NCBI RefSeq assembly: GCF_015351245.1
Contig: NZ_JADKSO010000001.1
Coordinates: forward strand, 496,001-560,000
Origin: Rathayibacter sp. VKM Ac-2879
GTDB taxonomy: Bacteria > Actinomycetota > Actinomycetes > Actinomycetales > Microbacteriaceae
Length of the DNA: 64,000 bases
Direction of reading: 5' to 3'
The position numbers and the translations under genes are program-made. Below the pieces are notes generated by a model. It was not told where the DNA came from. It made no database searches and saw only the letters and a list, made by a program, of their open reading frames with translations. Shown here piece after piece: positions 1 through 7,766 of the stretch (position 1 is the first letter of the stretch; each line of letters starts with the position of its first letter).

Positions 1-613
1 AGAAGAGAGTGAGCAGCGTGCCGGCGAACACCTGGGCGAGCTGCGAGCCGACGGCGAGGGCTCCCGAGGCGATCGTGGCGGCCCGCGTGTCCGCCCAGGT
101 GATCGCGCGCTGGGCGTAGTCGCCCAGCTGCACGTCACTCAACGAGAACGGCGGCCCTTGCAGCCACGTCTCGATGTCGCGACTGGCCGAGAGCGCGCGC
201 TCCCCGACTCCGCTGAACCCCGAGCGCGACTGCACGATCACGAGCGCGACGAGACCCGACAGCACGAGCAGCATCGCCAGGATCGACACCAGCACCGCGA
301 GCGGACGGGGCCAGTGCAGACGTTCCAGCGCGTCGCGCAGCGGTGAGAGCAGCGCCGTCAACAGGAGGGCGACGAGCACCGGCACCACGATGACGGGCAG
401 GAGCGAGACGAGTCGCACCACGAGGTACAGCACGGCGGCCACGGCGAGGAACCGCCAGCCCCACGCCGCGGCTATGCGCATCCCGGGAGAGACGTCCGCG
501 GAGCGATCGAGCGTGGAGTCGGCCGGCAGGAGGGCCTGTGCGCCCCGAACCGCAGAGGCGGGAGGCGTCACCGCGTGCCCGTGTCGCCCGGTGCGCCGTG
601 GGCGTTCTCGCAT
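1..613 (-). CDS. AI-2E family transporter, N-terminal part (runs off left edge)
   Basis: Reading leftwards from ATG at 613 gives 204 residues with no stop before the window edge. About 50 hydrophilic residues are followed by membrane segments (FLAVAAVLYLVVRLVSLLPV, then PVLVALLLTALLSPL, then LAVLVSILAMLLVLSGLVAL), the start pattern of AI-2E/PerM permeases. Members of this family are multi-pass inner-membrane exporters with few proven substrates, so the substrate is unknown. The C-terminal half lies outside the window. The family call rests on hydrophobic pattern and on residues around the LLTALLSPL loop. Confidence 0.8.
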   Translation of the reverse strand, partial: MRERPRRTGRHGHAVTPPASAVRGAQALLPADSTLDRSADVSPGMRIAAAWGWRFLAVAAVLYLVVRLVSLLPVIVVPVLVALLLTALLSPLRDALERLHWPRPLAVLVSILAMLLVLSGLVALVIVQSRSGFSGVGERALSASRDIETWLQGPPFSLSDVQLGDYAQRAITWADTRAATIASGALAVGSQLAQVFAGTLLTLF

Positions 614-773
614 GTCCCCTCCGATCTCCTCGCAGTGTACGGCGCGGTGACCTCTCGGAACCCCGAGAGTGGCGGGAGACGCTCCGGCGCTCGACGAGGC
701 GCGGCTCGCGCCGGGCCGCGCCCCGCTCGGAGACGCGGACAGTGGCGAACGCTGCCAGGCTGGGCAGGCGACC

Positions 774-923
774 GAGCTCCTCGTCGTGATGGTGACCGCG
801 CTGGTGGTCATCGCCGCCGCGGCCCTCGTGGGCCTGCGGCTGGGCGTCGCCTCTCCTCTCGTCCTCGTGGCGATCGGCGTGGCCGCCAGTTTCCTGCCGA
901 GGCTCGGCTCCCTGTCGCACGTC
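774..923 (+). pseudogene. CPA1 Na+/H+ antiporter, N-terminal remnant
   Basis: This frame encodes about 50 residues containing VTALVVIAAAALVGLRLGVA followed by SPLVLVAIGVAASFLPRLGS, which is the usual first-helix pattern of actinobacterial CPA1 antiporters (a valine/alanine helix, then GxRLGVAxPLxLVxxGVxxSxLP). Similarity stops abruptly at about 920, and the frame runs on without recognisable transporter sequence. In another frame, 928-985 reads like an antiporter tail (QALIALARRR), so an internal deletion is possible. A matching C-terminal piece lies at 7114-7380 on the same strand. The stretch 614-1022 holds nothing else I can support. Confidence 0.5.
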
Positions 924-1022
924 GCACAAGCAGGCACTGATCGCTCTCGCCCGCCGCCGCATCAACGGCCTGATGAGCGCGGGTCCTTGCGCGGCGGTGA
1001 CAGCATCATCGTTCCGCGATGG

Positions 1023-1538
1023 TCACCGCCCGGATGCGGGAGACGGTGTCGAGCTGTCCTCGGACGTGGACCAGACGGCTTGCGCTCCGGTGTCGCCTAT
1101 CTGGACGACGTTCGCAGTCGCTCCCACGGCGACGACGATCGCGACGGCAGCGAGGATCAACGAGGGGACAGAGCGAGCGCGCCGTGCCCGTGCGACGGCG
1201 GGGTACTTCCCGCGCGCGCGGAACCAGAGCCAGTGCGCGACGCAGAGGACGAAGAGTCCGGCCGCCCAGGGCAGCAGGTGATCGCCGAGCTCTGCGTGGC
1301 GTTCGAGTGCCGCGGAAGGGTCGACCTGGCGTTCGAGCGCTTCGCCGGCCTGGGTAGCGAGGGGGACTCCGAGGAGTGCGACGAGGGCGGTGATCGGAGT
1401 GATCACGCCGAGGCGTCGTCGGGCGGCCGGCCAGATGCTGCCGAAGACGAGCATCAGGGCGGCGAGGGGGAGTAGGACGACGACGAAGTGGACGAGGAGG
1501 GGGTGGAGGGGAAGGCCGTTGATCTGCCAGTCGGTCAT
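1023..1538 (-). CDS. DUF2231-type four-helix membrane protein
   Basis: 171 residues. The start MTDWQINGLPLHPLLVHFVV has the HPLLVHF motif that opens DUF2231 proteins. About four membrane helices follow (residues ~13-35, 42-62, 88-108, 125-147), then a short polar tail. The family is found in many bacteria, often near cytochrome or redox genes, but has no settled function. It lies 57 bp downstream of the COG4705-type gene on the same strand and is probably co-transcribed with it. Both belong to the accessory segment between the two antiporter remnants. Confidence 0.75.
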   Translation of the reverse strand: MTDWQINGLPLHPLLVHFVVVLLPLAALMLVFGSIWPAARRRLGVITPITALVALLGVPLATQAGEALERQVDPSAALERHAELGDHLLPWAAGLFVLCVAHWLWFRARGKYPAVARARRARSVPSLILAAVAIVVAVGATANVVQIGDTGAQAVWSTSEDSSTPSPASGR

Positions 1539-1595
1539 CGTGGTTCACGCTTTCGGTTGGAGGGTCATTGCGGCGTGCTGCGCATCGTCGTCGAG

Positions 1596-2852
1596 TCAGG
1601 GTCCGGTGAGAGTGGTCAGCAGCTCCTGAATGCTCTTCGTCTCGGCGGCCGGGTCGGAGCTGCCGGCGCGGACGGAGGAGAGGACGGGGTCGATCTGCTG
1701 GTCGACGTAGGTCCAGGTCTGGCAGTTCGCTGCGCTCAGCGCGGGCTCGGCGTCGTCCCAGGCCGTCTCGAGGTCGGTGGCGCGGGCTTTCGCGCCGGCC
1801 TGGTCGCCGCTAGTGACGAGGGCGAGGGTGTCGGAGGTGATGGTCTGGAAGTTCTGCACGTCGCCAGTCGGGAAGTCCGCCTGCACTGACTCCTGCGCGT
1901 CGGCTGCGGAGAAGGTCCCTGATGCGTCGCAGGCCGGGGCCGCGCCTTCCGGTGCCGGGGTGGTGTGCGGCTGGCTGTTGGTGAACGCGAGCAGACCGAC
2001 GACAGCGACGGCGAGGACGGCGAACGCGACGAGCGAGCGTCGCTCCCGAGCGACGGGCGGGGTGTGATGTTCCGCGCCCTTGTCGACGTCGGCCTTGCTG
2101 AGGGAGAGGTAGACGACCGTGGCGAGGATCGCGAGCAGGAAGATGATGCTCGTGACGAAGGTGCCCAGCCCGAGGCCCTGCTCGTCGGGGGAGAGGCCGA
2201 GCCAGTCGCCGATGTTCGCGCCGAGGGGCCGGGTCAGGATGTAGGCGATCCAGAACGCGAGGACGGGGTTCGCTCCGTAGCGCCAGAGGCCGGTGGCGAT
2301 CGCGATCAGCGCGAGCGGCAGGAGGATCGAGACGCCGGGGCCCCAGCCGGTGAGCTCGAGGGTCCAGTCGCCGAGGGCGGTGCCGAGCGCGAAGGTGACG
2401 AGGACGGTGAGCCAGTAGAACGCCTCGCGCGGGGTCGTGTCGATGCTGTGGATCGAGAGCGTGCGCTCCTTCGAATGCCAGATGCCGAACACGATCGCGA
2501 GGAGCACCGAGAAGGCGAGGGAGCTGGCCCAGAGGGGCACTCCGAGCTGGTCGGTGAGGATGTCGGTGAGCAGGGTTCCGGTGACGCTCATCACGACGAC
2601 GGTCAGCCAGTACGCGGAGGGGACGTAGCGCCGCAGCCGCATCTGCACGGCGAGCACGATCGCCGTGACCACGATGAAGATCGCGGCGGTGGCGAGGAGG
2701 CCGACTCCGAGGACCATGTTGATCCAGTCGGCGAAGCTCTCGCCGACCGTGGTGCAGAGGATCTTGATGATCCAGAACCAGATCGTGACCTCGGGGACCT
2801 TGCTGAGCAGCCGGTGCGCCGGGAAGCGGGTCGTCATCGTTGCGTTGTCCAT
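1596..2852 (-). CDS. COG4705-type membrane protein with a C-terminal extracytoplasmic domain
   Basis: 418 residues from ATG at 2852 (MDNATMTTRF); a start 15 bp later is also possible. Repeated blocks with FWIIKILCTTVGESFADW, a YWLTV segment, a HSIDTTPREAFYWL loop and RPLGANIGDWL are the hallmarks of the COG4705 membrane family, with about eight helices to residue ~265. After another helix (AFAVLAVAVVGLLAF) comes an alanine-rich, presumably exported domain of about 125 residues with two cysteines (PACDASG and NCQTW) that could form a disulphide. The paralogue at 3852-4667 lacks this domain. No biochemical role is established. The upstream neighbour region is decayed and DUF2231 follows downstream. 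Family fairly sure, function unknown. Confidence 0.75.
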   Translation of the reverse strand: MDNATMTTRFPAHRLLSKVPEVTIWFWIIKILCTTVGESFADWINMVLGVGLLATAAIFIVVTAIVLAVQMRLRRYVPSAYWLTVVVMSVTGTLLTDILTDQLGVPLWASSLAFSVLLAIVFGIWHSKERTLSIHSIDTTPREAFYWLTVLVTFALGTALGDWTLELTGWGPGVSILLPLALIAIATGLWRYGANPVLAFWIAYILTRPLGANIGDWLGLSPDEQGLGLGTFVTSIIFLLAILATVVYLSLSKADVDKGAEHHTPPVARERRSLVAFAVLAVAVVGLLAFTNSQPHTTPAPEGAAPACDASGTFSAADAQESVQADFPTGDVQNFQTITSDTLALVTSGDQAGAKARATDLETAWDDAEPALSAANCQTWTYVDQQIDPVLSSVRAGSSDPAAETKSIQELLTTLTGP

Positions 2853-3035
2853 TCCCGCAGAGTCCCAGTCGGGAAGGAGGCGGCGGCTCGGGATGCACCG
2901 TGCCGCGTTGTGTTTGCTCACAGAATCCTCCGCTGCCTGCGGGCGCACGTTCGTAGCGTGGACACCTTCGCCGTTCTCTGCGCTGAGAGACGAGGGCGCC
3001 ACTGATGCCGAACCGGGAACCCACATCGGACGGCG

Positions 3036-3269
3036 CTGATCTTCTACCGGGAGCAGGACAAGCCGTTCGGGTTCGACACTGCGTGGATGAACGAGGTCAT
3101 CGAGCACCGTTCGATGTTCTGGCTGGTGCCGTCGCTGGTGATGAACAGCCTCGGAGGCGGGATCTTCGGCACGATCGTGATCCCGGTCGCGGTCCGGCTG
3201 CGCACCGAGCGCGTGGCGTCACCGCCGCCTCTGTGGCGCCGGAGTGCCCAGCGCCGCGCCTCTTGCTGA
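3036..3269 (+). pseudogene. Unrecognised membrane-protein remnant
   Basis: An open frame from about 3036 reads LIFYREQDKPFGFDTAW and then MFWLVPSLVMNSLGGGIFGT and IVIPVAVRLR, which looks like one end of a membrane protein. It then turns into arginine/serine-rich sequence with no protein-like character. An ATG at 3087 would give 60 residues, but no ribosome binding site precedes it. I do not recognise the family. The flanking 2853-3035 holds nothing I can identify. Confidence 0.3.
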
Positions 3270-3276
3270 CGACCGG

Positions 3277-3565
3277 TCAGGGCTGAGGCTTCACCACGTC
3301 GCCGCGGAGGATCGTCAGGAGGACGACGGCCACGATCGACTCGGATGTGACGAGGGCCGCGAGCACGATGATCGGGAAGGCGCCTGCGGCGACCGGTGAG
3401 AGGCCGCCGAAGCGGGTCGCAACCACGCCGGGCAGGACGACGAGTTCCGTCGTCCTGGTCTGATCGGTCAACGGCACCAGCCCAGCGGATGTCCGTGATG
3501 ACGCCCGAGAGGACCACGGCGAGGAGCGCGAGCTGAGCCGCGCCACGCAGGATCGCCAGCGCCGG
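3277..3565 (-). pseudogene. UPF0014/FetB-like ABC permease remnant with internal deletion
   Basis: Two minus-strand frames together resemble the ends of a FetB-type permease (metal-export ABC systems). Upstream is LAILRGAAQLALLAVVLSGV, like the first helix. After a frame change near 3480 comes LVPLTDQTRTTELVVLPGVV followed by GGLSPVAAGAFPIIVLAALV, like the conserved DQTRTxGLVTLPG segment and last helices. The middle of the protein, roughly 150 residues, is absent and no intact start exists. This is a dead gene with a deletion and frameshift. The family call is from motif memory, so moderate. Confidence 0.45.
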
Positions 3566-3571
3566 CCGCGA

Positions 3572-3790
3572 TCACGGCGCCCGGGGCCAGCTGGTCGATG
3601 GGCGCTCCTGGATGACCCAGGTGTTGCCATCGAGGTCGGTGACGAGGACGACGGTGTTCCGCACGTCGAGGTCGAGGTGGAACCCGACTCGCTCTGCGGA
3701 GAACGCTTTCGCCCGGTCGACGTCCTCGACACTCACGGGGGCGACTTCACGATTCCACTGCACAGGACGAGGGCGAGGTGCTGTGTGCAT
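3572..3790 (-). pseudogene. VOC/glyoxalase-fold protein remnant
   Basis: The frame contains APVSVEDVDRAKAFSAERVG then FHLDLDVR, a typical first betaalphabeta unit of a VOC protein (the usual Y after KAF is S here). It jumps directly to TDLDGNTWVIQE, the typical last strand (xDPDGNTWxLQE). About 60 residues that normally separate these elements are missing, so the fold cannot form. It ends with a short unrelated tail. It sits next to the FetB-like remnant and, like it, has lost its centre. Confidence 0.5.
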
Positions 3791-3851
3791 CCTCAACGAC
3801 CCCGGTGAATGCCCCAGCGTGTGACACCGAGGGCTCCTCCAGCATGGCGGG

Positions 3852-4667
3852 ATGACGCATCTCTCTGCCCCGCGCCGAGCACCGCTCCCGCGACCTCGCG
3901 GCGGTGTTCTCGCCGGCCGGTACACCGCATCGACGGTGCCCGAGGCGACGGCGCTGTTCTGGATTCTGAAGGTGCTGACCACCGGGATGGGCGAGACCGC
4001 GTCGGATTTCCTCGCGACGGCGTTCGACCCGGTGATCGTGGTCGGCGTGACGGGGCTCGCGTTCCTCGCCGCCCTCGGGCTGCAGTTCGCGGTGCGCCGT
4101 TACATCCCGTGGGTGTACTGGCTGGCGGTGCTGATGGTGAGCATCTTCGGCACCATGGCCGCCGACGTGCTCCATGTCGTCGCCGGCATCCCCTACCTCG
4201 TCTCCACGCTCGTGTTTGCGGTGGCCCTCGCCGCGGTCTTCGCCGGGTGGTGGCGGGTCGAGCGGACGCTGTCGATCCACTCGATCACGACGCCCCGCCG
4301 GGCCCTGTTCTACTGGCTGGCCGTCTCGGGGACCTTCGCGCTCGGCACGGCCGCCGGCGACCTGACCGCGTCGACGCTCGGCTTCGGCTACCTGCCCTCC
4401 GCCGTTGTCTTCGCGGCGATCATCGCTGTCCCTGCTGTCGGGCACCGGTTCGCGGGGATGAACGCGGTCCTCGCGTTCTGGTTCGCGTACGTCGTCACGC
4501 GACCTCTCGGGGCGTCGGTGTGCGACTGGCTCGCGGACCCGGTGAGCCGCAGCGGACTCGGCCTGGGAACCGGCCCGGTCACTCTCGCGGCTCTCGCGCT
4601 GTTCGTGCTGCTGGTCGCTGTGATCGCGTTTGGACGCCGTCCGCACCCGGTCGCCGCGGCGGAGTGA
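3852..4667 (+). CDS. COG4705-type membrane protein
   Basis: 271 residues with about eight helices. It shares the family blocks with the protein at 1596-2852: ALFWILKVLTTGMGETASDF, YIPWVYWLAVLMVSIFGT, RTLSIHSITTPRRALFYWL and TRPLGASVCDWLAD. It is a paralogue that stops after the membrane core (tail RRPHPVAAAE) and lacks the extracytoplasmic domain. The ATG at 3852 follows a CAGCAT hexamer by 6 nt, fitting leaderless expression. It converges on the small-protein/histidine-kinase/response-regulator operon (17 bp gap). A role linked to that signalling operon is plausible from position only; no function is established. Confidence 0.75.
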   Translation: MTHLSAPRRAPLPRPRGGVLAGRYTASTVPEATALFWILKVLTTGMGETASDFLATAFDPVIVVGVTGLAFLAALGLQFAVRRYIPWVYWLAVLMVSIFGTMAADVLHVVAGIPYLVSTLVFAVALAAVFAGWWRVERTLSIHSITTPRRALFYWLAVSGTFALGTAAGDLTASTLGFGYLPSAVVFAAIIAVPAVGHRFAGMNAVLAFWFAYVVTRPLGASVCDWLADPVSRSGLGLGTGPVTLAALALFVLLVAVIAFGRRPHPVAAAE

Positions 4668-4683
4668 CGACGTTCAGGAGCGA

Positions 4684-4818
4684 TCAGGCGTCGCGGCGCG
4701 CGCGACTCTTCTGCCGCCAGTAGGCGAGCGCGATGCCGGCGAGGCTGATGACGATCAGGCAGACCACGGCGATCGCCCAGGGGCCGGCGCCGTCGAGCAG
4801 AGATTCAGGGTCGATCAT
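4684..4818 (-). CDS. Small single-pass membrane protein (44 aa) overlapping the histidine kinase
   Basis: ATG at 4818 overlaps the TGA of the kinase gene (ATGA), so the two are translationally coupled. The product begins MIDPESLLDGAGPW, has one membrane helix (AIAVVCLIVISLAGIALAYW) and ends in a basic tail (RQKSRARRDA). This predicts an outside N-terminus and a positively charged cytoplasmic tail. Small single-pass proteins made with a sensor kinase can act as its modulators (MgrB- and SafA-like cases), but that is inference here. I recognise no family. The coupling and clean topology make it a likely real gene. Confidence 0.65.
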   Translation of the reverse strand: MIDPESLLDGAGPWAIAVVCLIVISLAGIALAYWRQKSRARRDA

Positions 4819-5966
4819 CGGTTCTCCTTGCGAGAGGTCGGGTGGGGCTGCGTCGCAGGGATGCGGACTTCAACACCGAGGCCGTGGGGGACGAGATTGC
4901 GGATCGTGAACTGTCCGCCGGCGGCTCGGCTGAGGCCGGCGACGATCCCGAGCCCGAGGCCGGCGCCGCCCTCGCGGGATCGGGCGGCGTCAGGGCGGGT
5001 GAATCGGTCGGTCGCGACGGCGAGGAAGGACTCGGGGACGCCGGGGCCGTCGTCGTCGACAGAGAGGACGATCTCCTCGGCGCGCTCGACGAGGGTCGCG
5101 GTGATGCTGCCGCCGTCGGAGGTCGCGGCGACGGCGTTCGCGAGCAGGTTGTCCAGAATCCGGCCGAAATCGGTCGGCGAGATCGGGTACCGGGCCGCGA
5201 CGCTGGAGGAGGGCGCGACGAAGTCGATGGCGAGGTCGCGATCACGGGCGAGCATCCGGGCACGGTCGACGCTGTCGGTCACCTCCTCGCGCAGGGCCGC
5301 CGAAGAGGCGTCGCCGGCGACGGTGCCGGCGTCGATCCTCGAGAGGATCAGCAGCCCATCGGTCAGCGATTGCAAGCGGTCGATCGAGCGGCGCGCGTCG
5401 ACGATGTCGGCGTAGAGCGCGGCCGGGTCGTCACGGACCCGCTCGGCGAGCTCGAGGCGGGTGCGCAGGGCCGCGAGCGGGGTGCGCAGCTCGTGACTCG
5501 CGTCGGCGACGAGCTGCCGTTCGCGGTCCGCCGACTCCCGCAGGTCCTCGATCAGCGCGTTCAGGGTCGAGGCGAGATCGGAGAGCTCGTCCCGCGCGGG
5601 CCCGACGGGGAGCAGCTCGGTGGAGCGTCCCTGGCGCAGCCGGTCGGCGATGGCGCGCATCCGGCCGACGGGGCGCAGCGCGAGGCCGACCAGGATCCAG
5701 GAGGTCGCCGCGAACGCGACGAACAGGATCACCAGGGCGATCAGGAGTGTCGTGCTGACCCCGTCGACGACCGCTTCGGCGGTGTCGCGGCTCTCCTCGA
5801 TCAGCGCCTGCGACGCCCCGGAGCGAACCAGGTCGATGGTGGACTCGTCGAGGATGTGATCGAGCTGCTCGCGGACGACGATCGCCACGATCCCGAAAAA
5901 CAGCATCGCGACCAGCAGGCTCGACACCGTGATCCGCACCCGGATCGACAGCGAACGCCACCTCAC
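4815..5966 (-). CDS. Two-component sensor histidine kinase
   Basis: 383 residues from a GTG that overlaps the regulator's stop (GTGA). TM1 is at ~12-32, a short external loop of about 40 residues follows, then TM2 at ~73-97, a HAMP linker, and a HisKA helix with phospho-acceptor His158 in ADASHELRTPLA. A HATPase domain follows with an N-box (LDNLLANAV), a DDGPG G1 box and GLGLGI. The external loop is too small for a separate ligand-binding domain, so the signal is probably sensed in or at the membrane. It is co-translated with the OmpR-type regulator upstream and the 44-aa membrane protein downstream. Confidence 0.9.
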   Translation of the reverse strand: MRWRSLSIRVRITVSSLLVAMLFFGIVAIVVREQLDHILDESTIDLVRSGASQALIEESRDTAEAVVDGVSTTLLIALVILFVAFAATSWILVGLALRPVGRMRAIADRLRQGRSTELLPVGPARDELSDLASTLNALIEDLRESADRERQLVADASHELRTPLAALRTRLELAERVRDDPAALYADIVDARRSIDRLQSLTDGLLILSRIDAGTVAGDASSAALREEVTDSVDRARMLARDRDLAIDFVAPSSSVAARYPISPTDFGRILDNLLANAVAATSDGGSITATLVERAEEIVLSVDDDGPGVPESFLAVATDRFTRPDAARSREGGAGLGLGIVAGLSRAAGGQFTIRNLVPHGLGVEVRIPATQPHPTSRKENR

Positions 5967-6643
5967 GGCGTCACCCCGAGGCGATAGCCGGCGCCCCGTC
6001 GGGTGAGGATCTCGACCGTCGCACCGCCGGCGGCGAGCTTGCGGCGGAGGTAGCTGATGTACTGCTCCGCGATGTTGTGATCCACGAACTCCGCAGACCC
6101 CCACACCTCGAGCAGGATCTCCTCCCGCGGCACGAACTCGCCGGCGCGCACCGCGAGCACGCGCAGCACCCCGAATTCCTTCGGGCTCAACGGCAGCACG
6201 GCGCCCTCGACCGTCGCGGCGTGCGCGTACGGATCCACCCGCAGATTTCCCAGCACGACCGGTGCCCGGTTCGTGAGGTGCTCTCGGCGGATCATCGCGC
6301 GTAAGCGAGCGGAGAGCTCCTCGAAGTGGAATGGCTTGGCGAGGTAGTCGTCGGCGCCCGCGTCGAGGCCGAACACGCGGTCCTGCAGGGCGTCCCGGGC
6401 GGTGAGCATGATCACCGGGAGAGTTGCGCCGGTCGCGCGCAGGTGCCGGCAGATCTCGAAACCGCTCATCCCCGGGAGCATCACGTCCAGGACCGCCGCA
6501 GCGTAGTCCGCGTCGCGAGCTGCGTTCAGCGCGTCGACCCCGTTCGAGAACAGGGCGACGTCGTAGCCGTCACCGGTGAGGCCTCGCTTGATGAGCTCGC
6601 CCATCTCGACGTCGTCTTCGACGACCATCACCGCGTCACGCAT
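5963..6643 (-). CDS. OmpR-family response regulator
   Basis: 226 residues. The receiver domain (1-~120) has the acidic pair at Asp10/Asp11, phospho-acceptor Asp53 (VLDVMLPG) and Lys103 (LAKPF). A winged-helix DNA-binding domain follows (PLSPKEFGVLRVL ... YISYLRRKL ... RRGAGYRLG). AGGAGG precedes the ATG. It is the first gene of the operon regulator-kinase-small protein, all overlapping by 4 bp. Targets are unknown; the nearby COG4705-type and DUF2231 genes are candidates by position. Confidence 0.93.
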   Translation of the reverse strand: MRDAVMVVEDDVEMGELIKRGLTGDGYDVALFSNGVDALNAARDADYAAAVLDVMLPGMSGFEICRHLRATGATLPVIMLTARDALQDRVFGLDAGADDYLAKPFHFEELSARLRAMIRREHLTNRAPVVLGNLRVDPYAHAATVEGAVLPLSPKEFGVLRVLAVRAGEFVPREEILLEVWGSAEFVDHNIAEQYISYLRRKLAAGGATVEILTRRGAGYRLGVTP

Positions 6644-7113
6644 CCACGCCTCCTATGGTCATGCTCGCACCGCTGGCGTGACGGAACCGGCCTACTCCGC
6701 GGAGATATGCGGCTTTTCAGCGGCACGCAATGCATACAGAGGCAGCGCAGGTGCAGTCCCATCGAGCAGCACGTCCGTGGCGCGCGGACGACCTCGAGCA
6801 TGAGTGCTGGCATGGACGCCGACTTCGGTCGGCGCTGCGCTGTGCGCATTGTGCCTGGAAGCCATTCGGCAGCGTACGGGCCTCCGGTGTCCACGCAAGC
6901 CGCTGCGCGGCCGGCTCCTCCGAGGTTCTCGACACGCGGTCGCTGCGCTTCCCCACATCGCGCCGACACTCTCCCCGCCGCCGCCCTCCGGGTTGCGTTC
7001 CCACGTCCGACCCTGCTCGGCACGACGTGCCTTCCAGGCAAAAAAGCGAGGAGAGAGAACGGACGACTGCGCCAGATCACCCCCCTGCTTGACAAATCTG
7101 ATGGAGAATCACC
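6644..7113 (+). other. Region without recognisable gene
   Basis: About 470 bp upstream of the response regulator. I see no frame with protein-like sequence on either strand and no RNA gene. It presumably contains the regulator operon's promoter next to 6643, and otherwise looks like decayed DNA between that operon and the antiporter C-terminal remnant. Confidence 0.5.
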
Positions 7114-7380
7114 GTGGCGATGCTCTCGCTCCTCGTCCAGGGCGTCACGATCGGGCCGCTGGTGCGGAGGACTGCGCCGGTGGTGGACGCGGCGTCGGCG
7201 ACGGCCGCCGCCGACGCCGAACGCGCGCGGGTCTATGCGCTGCTGAAGTCGAGCGTCGAGGCGGAGCAGGAGCGCGAGCCCGCGGGCGAGGAGCGCAGCA
7301 GGGAGGCGTTCGAGGCCTCGCAGATCGCTCTCGAGTTGCGAGCCCGGGCTGCGGGCCGAATCCCGGCCGGTCCGGTCAGC
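7114..7380 (+). pseudogene. CPA1 Na+/H+ antiporter, C-terminal remnant
   Basis: From GTG 7114 the frame reads MAMLSLLVQGVTIGPLVRRT, the last membrane helix of CPA1 antiporters (the SLLVQGxTxGPLVRR pattern). A charged cytoplasmic tail follows (ARVYALLKSSVEAEQERE, then SREAFEASQIALELRARAAG). Past about 7380 the frame degenerates and overlaps the antisense 95-aa gene. All membrane core upstream is missing. It matches the N-terminal piece at 774-923 in strand and order, about 6.2 kb away. A weak GGAGA precedes the GTG, so some translation is possible, but a functional exchanger is not. Confidence 0.5.
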
Positions 7381-7663
7381 TCTGCTCGAACTCCGCGGCG
7401 AAGGAGCCGTGCAGGGGGTGAGCAGGGTCGTCGCCGACGGCGCTCGCGGGGTCGTCCGTCTCCACTGCGCGCGCGGAGGCGGCTCCCGGGCCGCCGTCGT
7501 CCACGGCCAGGTCGTCGAGGATCTCGTGGGCGATGCGGCTCGAGAGACCGCTCCGCTCTCCGGGCGCCGGATCCGATCGGGGGTCGGCGGGAGCCGCGAG
7601 CGCCTGCTCGAGCCCCGTCGCCCCCGGCATGCCCGCGGATCCTCCGGCGTGTGTGTCGTCCAT
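7376..7663 (-). CDS. Small acidic hypothetical protein
   Basis: 95 residues, rich in Asp, Ala, Gly and Pro, with no membrane helix or known motif. The ATG follows a strong ribosome binding site (AAGGAGAGGCG). Its central part SGLSSRIAHEILDDLAVDDG looks helical; the rest is probably disordered. It lies about 100 bp downstream of the GH13 gene on the same strand and may be co-transcribed. Function unknown. Confidence 0.6.
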   Translation of the reverse strand: MDDTHAGGSAGMPGATGLEQALAAPADPRSDPAPGERSGLSSRIAHEILDDLAVDDGGPGAASARAVETDDPASAVGDDPAHPLHGSFAAEFEQS

Positions 7664-7766
7664 CGCCTCTCCTTGCTGCTCGAGTGCACATCGGACAGCG
7701 CCGACCGCGTGAGCCTGAGCGTAGAGGACGACGGGGATCGCCGGGTGCTGCGTCGGGCCGCCGCCG

